From: Pseudomonadota bacterium
GTDB taxonomy: Bacteria; Desulfobacterota; Syntrophia; Syntrophales; UBA5619
DNA length: 24,044 nt
Reading direction: 5' to 3'
Assembly (NCBI GenBank): GCA_018819165.1
Contig: JAHJQP010000198.1
Location: 1 to 24,044, forward strand
This document shows positions 1 through 7,611 of the stretch, piece by piece. The position numbers and the translations under genes were made by a program. The first letter of the stretch is position 1, and each line of letters begins with the position of its first letter. The notes below the pieces were generated by a model, which saw only the letters and a list, made by a program, of their open reading frames with translations, did not search any database and was not told the DNA's origin.

Positions 1-662
1 ATCGACCTGGTGCTGGCCGGCGACAACGCCGTGGTCATCGCCATGGCGGTCAAGAACCTGCCGGGCAGACAGCGCCTGTGGGGGATCGGCCTGGGGGCGG
101 GCGGGGCAGTCGTCGTCCGGGTGATCTGCACTTTTCTGGTGGCCCAACTGCTGAACATGCAGTTCATCAAACTTGTCGGGGGGGCGGTGATCATCTGGAT
201 AGCAGTCAAGCTGCTCACCGAGGGCGCCAAGGAAGAGTGCCAGGACCGCGAGTGCGGAAGCCTCTGGCAGGCGCTATGGATCATCATCGTGGCGGACATG
301 AGCATGGGCATCGACAACATGCTGGCCGTCGCGCCGCCAGCCACGGCAACCTGTTCCTGCTGCTCTTCGGCCTGGTGCTTTCGATCCCCTTCGTGGTGTT
401 CATGAGCAACATGCTCTCCAAGCTGATGGACAGGTACCCGATCATACTCTGGGCTGGTGCGGCCATACTCGGCAAGGTCGGAGGCGAAATGATGATCACC
501 GACCCGTGGGTCCACGGTCTGCTGAGCCCGCCCAAGTGGGTTGAGTACGCGGTTATGGTGTTCTTTGTCCTCTTCATCTGCGGGCTGAGCAAATTGCTTC
601 TTAATCGGCGCAAGACTGCAATTTCAATCGAGCAACCCGCCGCCACGGACGGCGCGGTCTGA
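1..662 (+). pseudogene. TerC-family integral membrane protein, 5' truncated, frameshifted
   Basis: The reading frame is open from the window edge, so the true start lies upstream. Visible are the TerC-family signatures: an Asp-Asn pair in a hydrophobic segment (LAGDNAVVIAMAV, right at the start), a second acidic segment (ADMSMGIDNMLAV, about 294-330), and several hydrophobic helices. Frame 1 carries the protein to about 330; from about 333 the homologous continuation (AASHGNLFLLLFGLVLSIP) is in frame 3 and ends at the TGA at 660-662. Loss of one base around 331-333 (GTC GC- GCC GCC) explains the switch. TerC/YjbE-like proteins are multi-pass inner-membrane proteins linked to metal-ion export (manganese in characterised relatives). 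The C-terminal half is undamaged, so a recent mutation or a sequencing/assembly error is more likely than an old pseudogene. Confidence 0.8.
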
Positions 663-765
663 AGAGGACGGCTGCCACGTGGCCCGTTGCCTGGAATTCA
701 CTTCGTTGGCTGCGCATGGAGCCACGGTCGATGGCGCCATTGTGCGACGACGGGCCGGACCCTTT

Positions 766-1026
766 TTATGGCTTGGACGGTTGCTTCCGTTTCATTTTCC
801 TCAGATCATCCACACCAAAGACATAGTTTTTGCCGACCTTACGAAAAGGCAACTTCCCCTCTTTGGCCCATCTTCGCACGGTTACTTCCGCAACCTCAAG
901 GTATTCCGAACTTTCCTTGATGGTCAGAGTCGAGGGGAGATCTCCGAAGACCTCGTCGTATGTGTAATTATCCTTGTCAAAACCTTTACGGGCGATGAGC
1001 GAAAAAAGCCTTTCCCGTTCTGCCAT
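766..1026 (-). CDS. Excisionase-family helix-turn-helix DNA-binding protein
   Basis: A small basic protein (86 residues from the ATG at 1026; an in-frame TTG lies two codons earlier). About residues 34-80 form a MerR-like/excisionase HTH: TLTIKESSEYLEVAEVTVRRWAKEG is followed by a beta-wing (KLPFRKVGKNYVF) and a terminal DLRKM helix, the typical layout of the HTH_17 family. Such proteins bind DNA as small accessory factors (Xis, toxin-antitoxin or plasmid partners); no specific role can be assigned. Its 5' end overlaps the end of the SRAP gene by about 100 bases in another frame, so either the real start is internal or the two genes are translationally linked. No convincing ribosome binding site is seen. 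Confidence 0.6.
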   Translation of the reverse strand: MAERERLFSLIARKGFDKDNYTYDEVFGDLPSTLTIKESSEYLEVAEVTVRRWAKEGKLPFRKVGKNYVFGVDDLRKMKRKQPSKP

Positions 1027-1658
1027 CGGCAATGATCCTGTCCCGGAAGGTTTGCCTCCGACGCTTCCATCTCCTTCGTCGGATAGGGTTTCAATATCGA
1101 ACGCAGCTCCTTTTGATTGCAGGCATGCGGATCCATCCAGAAGTCTTCGAGCTCCTTCCTGACCATGACCGGCATTCTGTCATGGATGGGGCGGATGATT
1201 TTATTGGGCGCCGTCGTGATGATCGTGCAGGTATGGACGGGTTTCTTCTCAGGCGAGATCCAGGTTTCATAAAGGCCGGCAAGACCGAAAGGCTGACCTG
1301 ATTTAAGAGAGAAACGGAGAGGCTTTTTGATCCGGCCAAGCTTCTGCCATTCATAGAATCCATCGGCAACAATCAGACACCGGCGTCTTTTGAAAGCCTC
1401 CCGGAAACTCGGTTTTTCTGAAACGGTTTCCGCACGCGCATTGAACATCCTGTTTCCGATGGATGGATCCTTGGCCCATGACGGGATCAGGCCCCAGCGG
1501 AAATCAGCCAGTTTGTTGACATCATCCCGGATGACGGCGGAAATCTGCCGGCCGGGAGCGATGTTACGGCCCGGCCTGTATTCGCAGGCGACTTCCTCGA
1601 TGCGAAAGGACTCCACAATCACGGATAAATCGGTCAGAAGGATAAAACGTCCGCACAT
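924..1658 (-). CDS. SRAP-domain protein (YedK/HMCES family)
   Basis: The protein starts MCGRFILL, so removal of Met exposes Cys2, the residue that in this family forms a thiazolidine crosslink with abasic sites in single-stranded DNA. Other family landmarks are present in order: WGLIPSWAKD, FNARAET (conserved Asn), the catalytic Glu in ADGFYEW, and the active-site His in PIHDRMPV. The start was set at Met-Cys (1658); the open frame continues 33 codons upstream but that part is unlike the family. Length is 244 residues against roughly 220-230 usual. The end after KPYPTKEMEA does not show the usual family C-terminus and overlaps the HTH gene, so the tail may be altered or read through. It follows purF on the same strand after a 143-bp gap. 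Confidence 0.88.
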   Translation of the reverse strand: MCGRFILLTDLSVIVESFRIEEVACEYRPGRNIAPGRQISAVIRDDVNKLADFRWGLIPSWAKDPSIGNRMFNARAETVSEKPSFREAFKRRRCLIVADGFYEWQKLGRIKKPLRFSLKSGQPFGLAGLYETWISPEKKPVHTCTIITTAPNKIIRPIHDRMPVMVRKELEDFWMDPHACNQKELRSILKPYPTKEMEASEANLPGQDHCRWQNGKGFFRSSPVKVLTRIITHTTRSSEISPRL

Positions 1659-1753
1659 GGTTTTCTCATCGTCAACATTTCCGCCTCCCCGGCGATCCCG
1701 GGTCGTATCGGGAATCTTTGCCTGCGCCCATTCCGGCGCTTTCGCCCGGCGGC

Positions 1754-1770
1754 TCACGCCTGGGGCGTGA
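1754..1770. repeat. Small inverted repeat between purF and the SRAP gene
   Basis: TCACGCC and GGCGTGA form a perfect 7-bp stem with a 3-base loop in the 143-bp gap downstream of purF. No T-run follows on either strand, so it is at best a weak transcript-end structure. Confidence 0.4.
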
Positions 1771-1801
1771 ACTCGGGAAACATGATTGTATCAACTCTTC
1801 A

Positions 1802-3247
1802 TCAAACGGGACCGCGGCTGAGCGGCAGGTTAAAGGCGCTTCCCTCGAAGCAGAACTTCCCGAAACTCTTCGGGGGCGGGAGGGGATAGTCGCCGCAGTA
1901 GCAGGCGAGGCAGAAGTTTTCCCGGGGCATCCCCGTGGCCTGGACCATCCCCTCGAGGGAGAGGTAGTGCAGGCCGTCCAGGCCGATGAAGGAGGCGATG
2001 TCCGCCTCTTCCTCCTTCTCCGCGGCGATGAGTTCCCCTTTCATTGAAAAATCGATCCCGTAGGGGCAGGGGTGGCGTGTGGGCGGGCAGCTCACGACCA
2101 TGTGGATCTCCTTGACGCCGCATTCGCGAAGATGGCGGACGCGGTTCCGGCTGGTCGTTCCCCGGATGATCGAATCCTCGACGATCACGATCTTTTTGCC
2201 GACGATGAGCGGTTTCACCGGATTGAGCTTGACCCGGACGCCGAAGTCCCGCATCGCCTGGCTCGGCTGGATGAAGGTCCGCCCCACGTAGTGGTTCCGG
2301 ATCATCCCCATCTCGAAGGGGATCCGGCTCTCCTCGGCGTAGCCGAGGGCCGCATAGTTCCCCGAATCGGGGAACGGCATGACGAGATCCACGTCCGGCC
2401 GGCATTCCCGGGCCAGGTTGTGGCCGAGCCTTTTGCGGCAGAGGTAGACGTTCTCGCCGAAGATCTGGCTGTCGGGTCTGGCGAAGTAGATCAGTTCGAA
2501 GATGCAGTGGGAGGGCCTCTCCTTTGGGAAGGGTGTCAGGCTGTGGAGCCCCGCCTCGTCGATGATGATGATCTCGCCGGGCAGGACGTCCCGGATGTAT
2601 TTCGCCCCCACGAGGTCGAAGGCGCAGGTCTCCGAGGCCACCACCCAGCCGCCGTTGAAACGGCCGAGGGCAAGGGGCCTGAACCCCCGCGGGTCGCGGA
2701 CGGCGACGACGCGGTTCCGGGTCAGCATGACGATGCTGTAGGCGCCCTGCACCTGGGTAAGGGCCTTCGTCAGGGCCTCCTCCAGCCCCGCCTTCAGATG
2801 GGGGGCCATCAGGTGGACGATCACCTCGCTGTCCATCGTGGACTGGAAGATCGACCCCCGTTCCTCGAGCTCCGCCCGCAGTTCCAAGGCGTTGATCAGG
2901 TTCCCGTTGTGGGCCAGGGCGTAGTACTCGTCGGCATGGTGGACTAAAAAGGGCTGGGCGTTGGAGAGGACGGAGGAACCCGTCGTCGAATAGCGGACAT
3001 GGCCGATCGCGAGGCGCCCGGGGAGCTTCCCGAGGATGTCCTCCCGGAAGACCTCCGAGGCGAGCCCCATCCCCTTGTGCTCCCAGACCTGGCAGCCGTC
3101 CGCGGAGGCGATTCCCGCGCTTTCCTGCCCCCGGTGCTGGAGGGCGAACAGGCCGAAGAAGGCCACCCGCGCCGCCTCTTCATGGCCGTACACCGCAAAG
3201 ACGCCGCACTCCTCGAGCGGCTTGCCTGCCTGCAACTCTTCGTCCAT
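1802..3247 (-). CDS. purF: Amidophosphoribosyltransferase
   Basis: First committed step of purine synthesis: PRPP plus glutamine gives phosphoribosylamine. The class II glutaminase Cys lies in EECGVFAVYG, preceded by a 13-residue leader that fits the cleaved propeptide of Bacillus-type PurF. The N-terminal domain also shows GHVRYSTTG and the glutaminase HNGNL motif. The C-terminal phosphoribosyltransferase domain carries the PRPP loop VIVEDSIIRGTT. Cysteines at HCIFELIYFARPDS, VSCPPTRHPC and CLACYCGDYP match the Fe-S ligands of the oxygen-sensitive PurF class. The ATG at 3247 was chosen because AAAGGA lies about 5 bases upstream; ATG 3253 is two codons earlier, and a longer open frame to 3307 would run into the upstream gene. 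It lies 16 bases after the LuxR-type regulator, on the same strand. 481 residues, usual length. Confidence 0.96.
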   Translation of the reverse strand: MDEELQAGKPLEECGVFAVYGHEEAARVAFFGLFALQHRGQESAGIASADGCQVWEHKGMGLASEVFREDILGKLPGRLAIGHVRYSTTGSSVLSNAQPFLVHHADEYYALAHNGNLINALELRAELEERGSIFQSTMDSEVIVHLMAPHLKAGLEEALTKALTQVQGAYSIVMLTRNRVVAVRDPRGFRPLALGRFNGGWVVASETCAFDLVGAKYIRDVLPGEIIIIDEAGLHSLTPFPKERPSHCIFELIYFARPDSQIFGENVYLCRKRLGHNLARECRPDVDLVMPFPDSGNYAALGYAEESRIPFEMGMIRNHYVGRTFIQPSQAMRDFGVRVKLNPVKPLIVGKKIVIVEDSIIRGTTSRNRVRHLRECGVKEIHMVVSCPPTRHPCPYGIDFSMKGELIAAEKEEEADIASFIGLDGLHYLSLEGMVQATGMPRENFCLACYCGDYPLPPPKSFGKFCFEGSAFNLPLSRGPV

Positions 3248-3263
3248 GATCATCCTTTCCCGA

Positions 3264-4229
3264 TCAGGATTGTAAAATTGACTGCAAATAGGTCGTAAGA
3301 TTGGCATGGTTGTTGGTGATTTTCAGCTTGCGGCGGATGTGTTCACGATGCCGGTTGACGGTTGCCGGGGATACGCTCCGCATCTGAGCGATTTCCTTGG
3401 TCCGCAATCCGTTCCTGATCATGTTGCAGACGCTGATTTCCGTCGGAGTCAAGAATTGATGCTGATGGAGAAACCGGCTGATGAACGGGGATGTAATCTC
3501 CTCCAGATTGGTCCTTAGAATATCCGCGTATTTCCGCTGGGCCTTTGGCAGTTCGAGAGACAAGGCATGAAGGATCGGCATGATGACTTTTTCGATATTT
3601 ACCTGCATGTCCTTATATATTCCCTGCTTTTCTCTTTCGATGTTTGCCATGACGGCCCGCAATGCCGCATTTGCCTCCTGCAGCGCCATCCGTTCCAGCA
3701 ACAGTTGCCTGTTGTTTTCCTGCAGTTCCCTTTCCGCGGCAATCCGCACAGCGATTGCACCGATCCGCTGGGCCACCTCGTCGAGCAGCACCCGTTCCTC
3801 TTTGAGAAACGGCCCCTCATCGGATGGTGGCCGCTCCTCCAGATAAAAGATCGTCACATCACCCACCGGTTCGTTGTACATCATGATCTGCGACGACTGC
3901 CGCCACTTTGTCACTTTATAATTTCTGCTTTTAAAGGTCTGGTCCTTAAAGACAATCCGCGCGCAGGCAATTTCCGGATACTGCCAGGAAAGAGGAAGAA
4001 TATCCGTAAGACATTTCAGGAAGTCTTCCATGGAATCACAGTAGCGCTCTGCCAATCGGGCGATGCTGTACAGACAGTTCAATTCTTTGATGCGCTCACG
4101 GAGGGCAATTTCCACCTGCTTCGGTTCCATGTCTTCACGCTGGGGAATCCGCCAGAGGAATGCAATCCAATCGCGGGGATCTCCTTTTCCTGTAAAATCT
4201 TCTCCTAATGAGCCTGTTTGCAACGACAT
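3264..4229 (-). CDS. LuxR-type transcriptional regulator with GAF-like sensor and coiled coil
   Basis: The C-terminus (about residues 258-318) is a LuxR/GerE helix-turn-helix: LTPTEISVCNMIRNGLRTKEIA followed by SVSPATVNRHREHIRRKL. About residues 45-175 look like a GAF-type sensor domain (ELNCLYSIARLAERY, VFKDQTFKSRNYKVT). A heptad-rich coiled coil follows (about 170-215; ERELQENNRQLLLERMALQEA), then a histidine-kinase-like helical bundle region without an obvious kinase domain. This layout is common in deltaproteobacteria, where ligands are unknown. ATG 4229 was chosen because AAAGGAGG lies 9 bases upstream; a TTG at 4265 has no such site. The gene is divergent from the NuoE/F/G-like operon and upstream of purF. 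Control of the divergent operon through the palindrome at 4290-4314 is my inference. Confidence 0.85.
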   Translation of the reverse strand: MSLQTGSLGEDFTGKGDPRDWIAFLWRIPQREDMEPKQVEIALRERIKELNCLYSIARLAERYCDSMEDFLKCLTDILPLSWQYPEIACARIVFKDQTFKSRNYKVTKWRQSSQIMMYNEPVGDVTIFYLEERPPSDEGPFLKEERVLLDEVAQRIGAIAVRIAAERELQENNRQLLLERMALQEANAALRAVMANIEREKQGIYKDMQVNIEKVIMPILHALSLELPKAQRKYADILRTNLEEITSPFISRFLHQHQFLTPTEISVCNMIRNGLRTKEIAQMRSVSPATVNRHREHIRRKLKITNNHANLTTYLQSILQS

Positions 4230-4289
4230 AATAGCGGGCCTCCTTTGCCAGTATAATATGGGCAATCAATAGGGAATGACTTTGTATTT

Positions 4290-4314
4290 TAATGCCTATA
4301 AATTATAGGCATTA
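4290..4314. promoter_or_regulatory. Perfect 25-bp palindrome in the divergent promoter region
   Basis: Two 12-base arms, TAATGCCTATAA and its exact reverse complement, flank a single central A at 4302. It lies between the start of the LuxR-type gene (4229) and the NuoE-like gene (4404) in an AT-rich spacer. Size and symmetry fit an operator for a dimeric HTH protein. On the minus strand it contains a TATAAT that could be a -10 element of the regulator gene, which would allow autorepression. Confidence 0.6.
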
Positions 4315-4324
4315 CGAGTGCATT

Positions 4325-4352
4325 TTGACCGTATTTACGTGCGACATATTAG
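4325..4352 (+). promoter_or_regulatory. Candidate sigma70 promoter of the NuoE/F/G-like operon
   Basis: TTGACC (4325-4330) and TATTAG (4347-4352) are spaced 16 bases apart. The implied start site near 4359 would place the centre of the 25-bp palindrome at about -57, a common position for activator binding. This is a by-eye match only. Confidence 0.35.
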
Positions 4353-4403
4353 CAGGTAGAAAAATATAACGCAATAATATTTTCAAAGGAGGTTCCGTTG
4401 ATC

Positions 4404-4883
4404 ATGACAGCGCTTAACTCCATCCTGAAAGGAAGGCAAAGCCAGCCGCACCTGCTTATCGAGGTATTGCATGATGTGCAGGACCTTTACGGCTACCTGC
4501 CGGAGGAAGCCATGAGTGCCGTTGCGCAGGAGCTGGGGGTCCCGCTCATGGAGGTATATCGAGTTGCGTGCTTCTACAAGGCCTTTTCCCTGAAGCCGCG
4601 CGGCAAGCATGTCTTCACAGTGTGCACGGGCACGGCATGTCACGTCAGAGGCGCAAAGCTCCTTATCGACCAGGTTAAGGGACAACTGAACATAGAACCG
4701 GGTGAGACGACGGAAGACGGCCTGGTCACCATTGAGAATGTGAATTGCGTCGGGGCCTGCGCCTTAGGGCCGGTGGTTATACAGAACGGGGCCTATTGTC
4801 ACCATATGACACCAGGCAAACTCCGCAAGGCCATTGATAAATCCAGAGGGAAAAAGAAGAAGGAGGAGAGGGCCCATGCGTAA
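4404..4883 (+). CDS. NuoE/HydC-like [2Fe-2S] subunit of a soluble NADH dehydrogenase module
   Basis: A 159-residue protein with the thioredoxin-like [2Fe-2S] fold of the 24-kDa complex I subunit: an N-terminal helical region (HDVQDLYGYLPEEAM), then ligand cysteines in CTGTACHVRGA and in NCVGACALGP. It would pass electrons between the NuoF-like flavoprotein and a partner cluster. AAAGGAGG at 4385-4392 is 11 bases from the ATG at 4404 and 5 bases from an in-frame TTG at 4398, so the start could be two codons earlier. Its stop overlaps the next start by 8 bases (ATGCGTAA), which suggests translational coupling. Family members serve complex I, NAD-linked formate dehydrogenases, bifurcating hydrogenases and BamG-type complexes; the sequence alone does not decide among these. 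Confidence 0.92.
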   Translation: MTALNSILKGRQSQPHLLIEVLHDVQDLYGYLPEEAMSAVAQELGVPLMEVYRVACFYKAFSLKPRGKHVFTVCTGTACHVRGAKLLIDQVKGQLNIEPGETTEDGLVTIENVNCVGACALGPVVIQNGAYCHHMTPGKLRKAIDKSRGKKKKEERAHA

Positions 4884-6729
4884 ACTCAAGGGGTTGAGCA
4901 ACCTGGAATCTCTTCGCAAAAAGCTTCTGGCAGAAAGAAAGCGCATCCGATCAACAATGATAATCCCTAACGGGACTTGCTGCCAGGCCTCACAATCTCC
5001 TGGGGTGATTGATGCCGTGCATAATGAGCTGGTCAGGCAGGGCCTGGATAAAAGTGTCCGTGTTCGCCTTTCCGGCTGTCTCGGTTTTTGCGAACAGGAA
5101 CCGATTATTGTCTTTGAACCGGGAGGTCTTTTTTACTGCCAGGTCAAAGCCGAAGACGCCAAAGAGATCGTAGCCAGGACGGTTAAAAACGGCGAGGTGA
5201 TCGAAAGACTTCTCTACACAGATCCGGTTTCCGGCAAGAAGGTCCGCACAGAGGCGGAGATTCCCTTCTACCAGGCCCAGGACCGGCAGCTCCTGAACCA
5301 CAACCGGTCGGTTGATCCTTGCGCCATCGAAGACTATATCGCTATCGGCGGATACTCGGCCCTGGCAAAGACCATCGCCGGTATAGTGCCGGAAGCGGTC
5401 ATCGGTGAAATCAAAGCATCCGGCTTACGGGGGCGGGGAGGAGCGGGCTTCCCCACGGGACGCAAATGGGCTGAATGTGCGGAGGCGCCGGGAGACGAGA
5501 AATACGTCGTCTGCAATGCCGATGAAGGTGATCCGGGGGCATACATGGACCGCTGCCTTCTTGAGGCCAATCCCCACATTATTCTCGAAGGGATGATGAT
5601 CGGCGCCTGGGCAATCGGCGCATCCACGGGTTACATCTATGTCCGAAATGAATACCCGCTTGCCGTGCAGCATGCCAGGATTGCCGTTGAGCAGGCCAGG
5701 AAGCTCGGACTTCTTGGTGAGAACATCCTGGGAAGTTCTTTCTCCTTCGATGTGGAGGTTGCCCGGGGAGGCGGGGCCTTTGTCTGTGGCGAATCCACGG
5801 CGCTCATGGCCTCGCTGGAAGGCAAGGTGGGCGAACCACGCGCCAAGGATATTCACACCGTCAAGGACGGCCTCCGGCATAAGCCTACGGTGTTGAACAA
5901 TGTGGAAACTTGGGCCAACGTGCCCTCCATCATCCTCAACGGCGCCAAGTGGTTTGCCGCTAAAGGCACCAAGGGCAGCAAAGGCACAAAAATTTTTGCT
6001 CTTACCGGACAGGTCAAGAACACGGGCCTTGTCGAGGTGGCCATGGGAACGCCTCTGAATAGAATCATTTTCGATATCGGCGGCGGATCGAAAAACGACA
6101 AGGCCATTAAAGCGGTGCAAACCGGCGGTCCCTCCGGGGGCTGCCTGCCGGTCGGCAAATTCGATCTCCCCGTTGACTTCGATACGCTTTACGAAGCAGG
6201 CGCGATGATGGGTTCCGGCGGCATGGTGGTCATGGATGAAGGAACCTGCATGGTCGACGTGGCCAGGTATTTTCTGAACTTCCTCTGGGATGAATCGTGC
6301 GGCAAGTGCGTCCCCTGCCGCGTCGGCGTCGACCGGCTGCTGGAGATCGTGACGGACATCGCAGAGGGCCGGGGCCGCCGGGAGCAGATCGCCCTTCTGG
6401 AAGAACTGGCGGACACGATCAGCGTTGCCTCTCTCTGCGCGTTAGGGAAAACAGCGGCCAATCCAGTTTTATCGACGTTGCGATACTTTCCCGAAGAGTA
6501 CGCCGCCCATGTGGACCATAAAAAATGTCCCGCCGGTGTCTGCAAAGCCCTGATCAGTTATTCCATTCAATCCGACAAATGCAACGGCTGCGGTAGCTGC
6601 CTGCGCGCCTGTCCTCACGACGCCATTGATGGCAGGAAAAAGAAGGTCCATATCATTGATGAAAAGGAATGCCGCAGATGCGGTATTTGTGTCGGGGAAT
6701 GCAAGTTTGAGGCAATCACGGTCAGCTGA
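4876..6729 (+). CDS. NuoF/HydB-like NADH-binding flavoprotein with extra ferredoxin domains
   Basis: 617 residues. Order of domains: N-terminal thioredoxin-like [2Fe-2S] (Cys35/36, Cys68, Cys72), NADH/FMN-binding 51-kDa domain (GRGGAGF at 186-192, NADEGDPG at 214-221), SLBB region, the N3-type [4Fe-4S] site (Cys475, Cys478, Cys481 in CGKCVPC, fourth ligand Cys521), and a C-terminal 2[4Fe-4S] ferredoxin (CNGCGSCLRACP, CRRCGICVGEC). This is the architecture of HydB/HndC and other NADH-linked electron-bifurcating subunits rather than plain complex I NuoF, which lacks the N-terminal and C-terminal additions. It oxidises or reduces NAD(H) via FMN in the cytoplasm. The ATG at 4876 follows AGGAGGAG by 7 bases; an upstream in-frame extension overlaps the preceding gene and is not family-like. 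Second gene of a three-gene operon. Confidence 0.94.
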   Translation: MRKLKGLSNLESLRKKLLAERKRIRSTMIIPNGTCCQASQSPGVIDAVHNELVRQGLDKSVRVRLSGCLGFCEQEPIIVFEPGGLFYCQVKAEDAKEIVARTVKNGEVIERLLYTDPVSGKKVRTEAEIPFYQAQDRQLLNHNRSVDPCAIEDYIAIGGYSALAKTIAGIVPEAVIGEIKASGLRGRGGAGFPTGRKWAECAEAPGDEKYVVCNADEGDPGAYMDRCLLEANPHIILEGMMIGAWAIGASTGYIYVRNEYPLAVQHARIAVEQARKLGLLGENILGSSFSFDVEVARGGGAFVCGESTALMASLEGKVGEPRAKDIHTVKDGLRHKPTVLNNVETWANVPSIILNGAKWFAAKGTKGSKGTKIFALTGQVKNTGLVEVAMGTPLNRIIFDIGGGSKNDKAIKAVQTGGPSGGCLPVGKFDLPVDFDTLYEAGAMMGSGGMVVMDEGTCMVDVARYFLNFLWDESCGKCVPCRVGVDRLLEIVTDIAEGRGRREQIALLEELADTISVASLCALGKTAANPVLSTLRYFPEEYAAHVDHKKCPAGVCKALISYSIQSDKCNGCGSCLRACPHDAIDGRKKKVHIIDEKECRRCGICVGECKFEAITVS

Positions 6730-6740
6730 CGAGGTGAAAT

Positions 6741-7433
6741 ATGCAACAGTATGTGACATTGAAAATCGATGACGCCCGGGTACAGGCAATCAAAGGAGCG
6801 AGCGTGCTTGATGCGGCCATGGCATCCGGCATCTGCATCCCCCATCTGTGCTATGTTCCGGTTCTGAAAGACAGCGGCGCCTGCCGCCTGTGCATCGTGG
6901 AAGTGGTCAATGACGGCAGGACGAAAATTACCGCCTCCTGCACCCTCAACGCAGAGGATGGGATGGTGATCCGCAGCAATACGGAAAGAATCAGGAAACT
7001 GCGGAAAAATATCGCCGAGCTGCTGGTTGCCCAGGCGCCGAACTCGCGGGCCGTCCAGGATATTGCCGTGCGCTGTGGCGTGAAAGAGGTTCGCTACCCC
7101 TTTCGGAATGACAACTGTATCCAATGCGGACGCTGCGTCCGCTACTGCACAGAATACAGCAAGGCCAACGCCCTCGGCTTCGTCGGACGCGGCAAGAACC
7201 GCCATGTGGAATTTGCGCTCGGGTTCCGCCGTGACTTCTGCAAAAAATGCGGGTTCTGCACCGAATACTGCCCTATGTCCGTAACGCCGTGTGGTGGATC
7301 AATGAAATCTGGAGAGGGGCGTCTGTGCGGAAATTGTGAATCCCAAACAGCGACGGCTGATAAGTTTACCGGGGTCTGCGTGCGATGCGAGCTGGGCAGA
7401 GGCTTTGGATGCGTCCGCCAAACCTATGTATAA
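6741..7433 (+). CDS. Short NuoG/HydA-N-like iron-sulfur subunit with Cys-rich tail
   Basis: 230 residues. The N-terminus is a plant-type [2Fe-2S] domain with ligands Cys37, Cys48, Cys51 and Cys67 (LCYVP...GACRLC...ASC). After a linker without the usual His-Cys3 cluster motif come two [4Fe-4S] sites: CIQCGRCVRYC from about residue 126 and CKKCGFCTEYCPMSVTPC from about 167. The last 40 residues hold a further set, CGNC...CVRCELGRGFGC. The protein stops where NuoG, formate dehydrogenase alpha or HydA would continue into a catalytic domain, so it resembles a pure electron-transfer subunit. It lies 11 bases after the NuoF-like gene with GAGGTG before its ATG. No hydrogenase or molybdopterin subunit is found downstream; a likely terminator follows. 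The partner enzyme is unknown. Confidence 0.85.
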   Translation: MQQYVTLKIDDARVQAIKGASVLDAAMASGICIPHLCYVPVLKDSGACRLCIVEVVNDGRTKITASCTLNAEDGMVIRSNTERIRKLRKNIAELLVAQAPNSRAVQDIAVRCGVKEVRYPFRNDNCIQCGRCVRYCTEYSKANALGFVGRGKNRHVEFALGFRRDFCKKCGFCTEYCPMSVTPCGGSMKSGEGRLCGNCESQTATADKFTGVCVRCELGRGFGCVRQTYV

Positions 7434-7440
7434 GAAAGGT

Positions 7441-7468
7441 AGGCGGGATCCTGCCTTGCCATTTTTTT
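7441..7468 (+). terminator. Probable rho-independent terminator of the NuoE/F/G-like operon
   Basis: AGGCG and TGCCT (one G-T pair) form a short stem around GGATCC, 7 bases after the NuoG-like stop, followed four bases later by a run of seven T (7462-7468). The stem is short, so efficiency is uncertain. Confidence 0.45.
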
Positions 7469-7563
7469 GCGTGCCGCCCATTTTTTGTGAAGAACTAATA
7501 AAGCAAGCCCCCTGATGCCGATCCGGTTTTGCGTGCTTTCGGTTTTATCCCCCTTTTTTTTTC

Positions 7564-7592
7564 TTGACAGCCTTTTTTCTCTATGATAGATG
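7564..7592 (+). promoter_or_regulatory. Candidate promoter of the NrpR-type regulator gene
   Basis: A perfect -35 box TTGACA (7564-7569) follows a T-tract. TAGATG at 7587-7592 is at the ideal 17-base spacing but is a poor -10; TATGAT at 7582-7587 is a better match but only 12 bases away. The start site would be just upstream of the ribosome binding site, giving a very short leader. Confidence 0.35.
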
Positions 7593-7611
7593 CATCGGCA
7601 AAGGATTACCG

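Noticed and set aside
3248..3307. Upstream extension of purF to a start at 3307
   Set aside because: It would overlap the LuxR-type gene, is not PurF-like, and the ATG at 3247 has a good ribosome binding site and leaves a propeptide of normal size.
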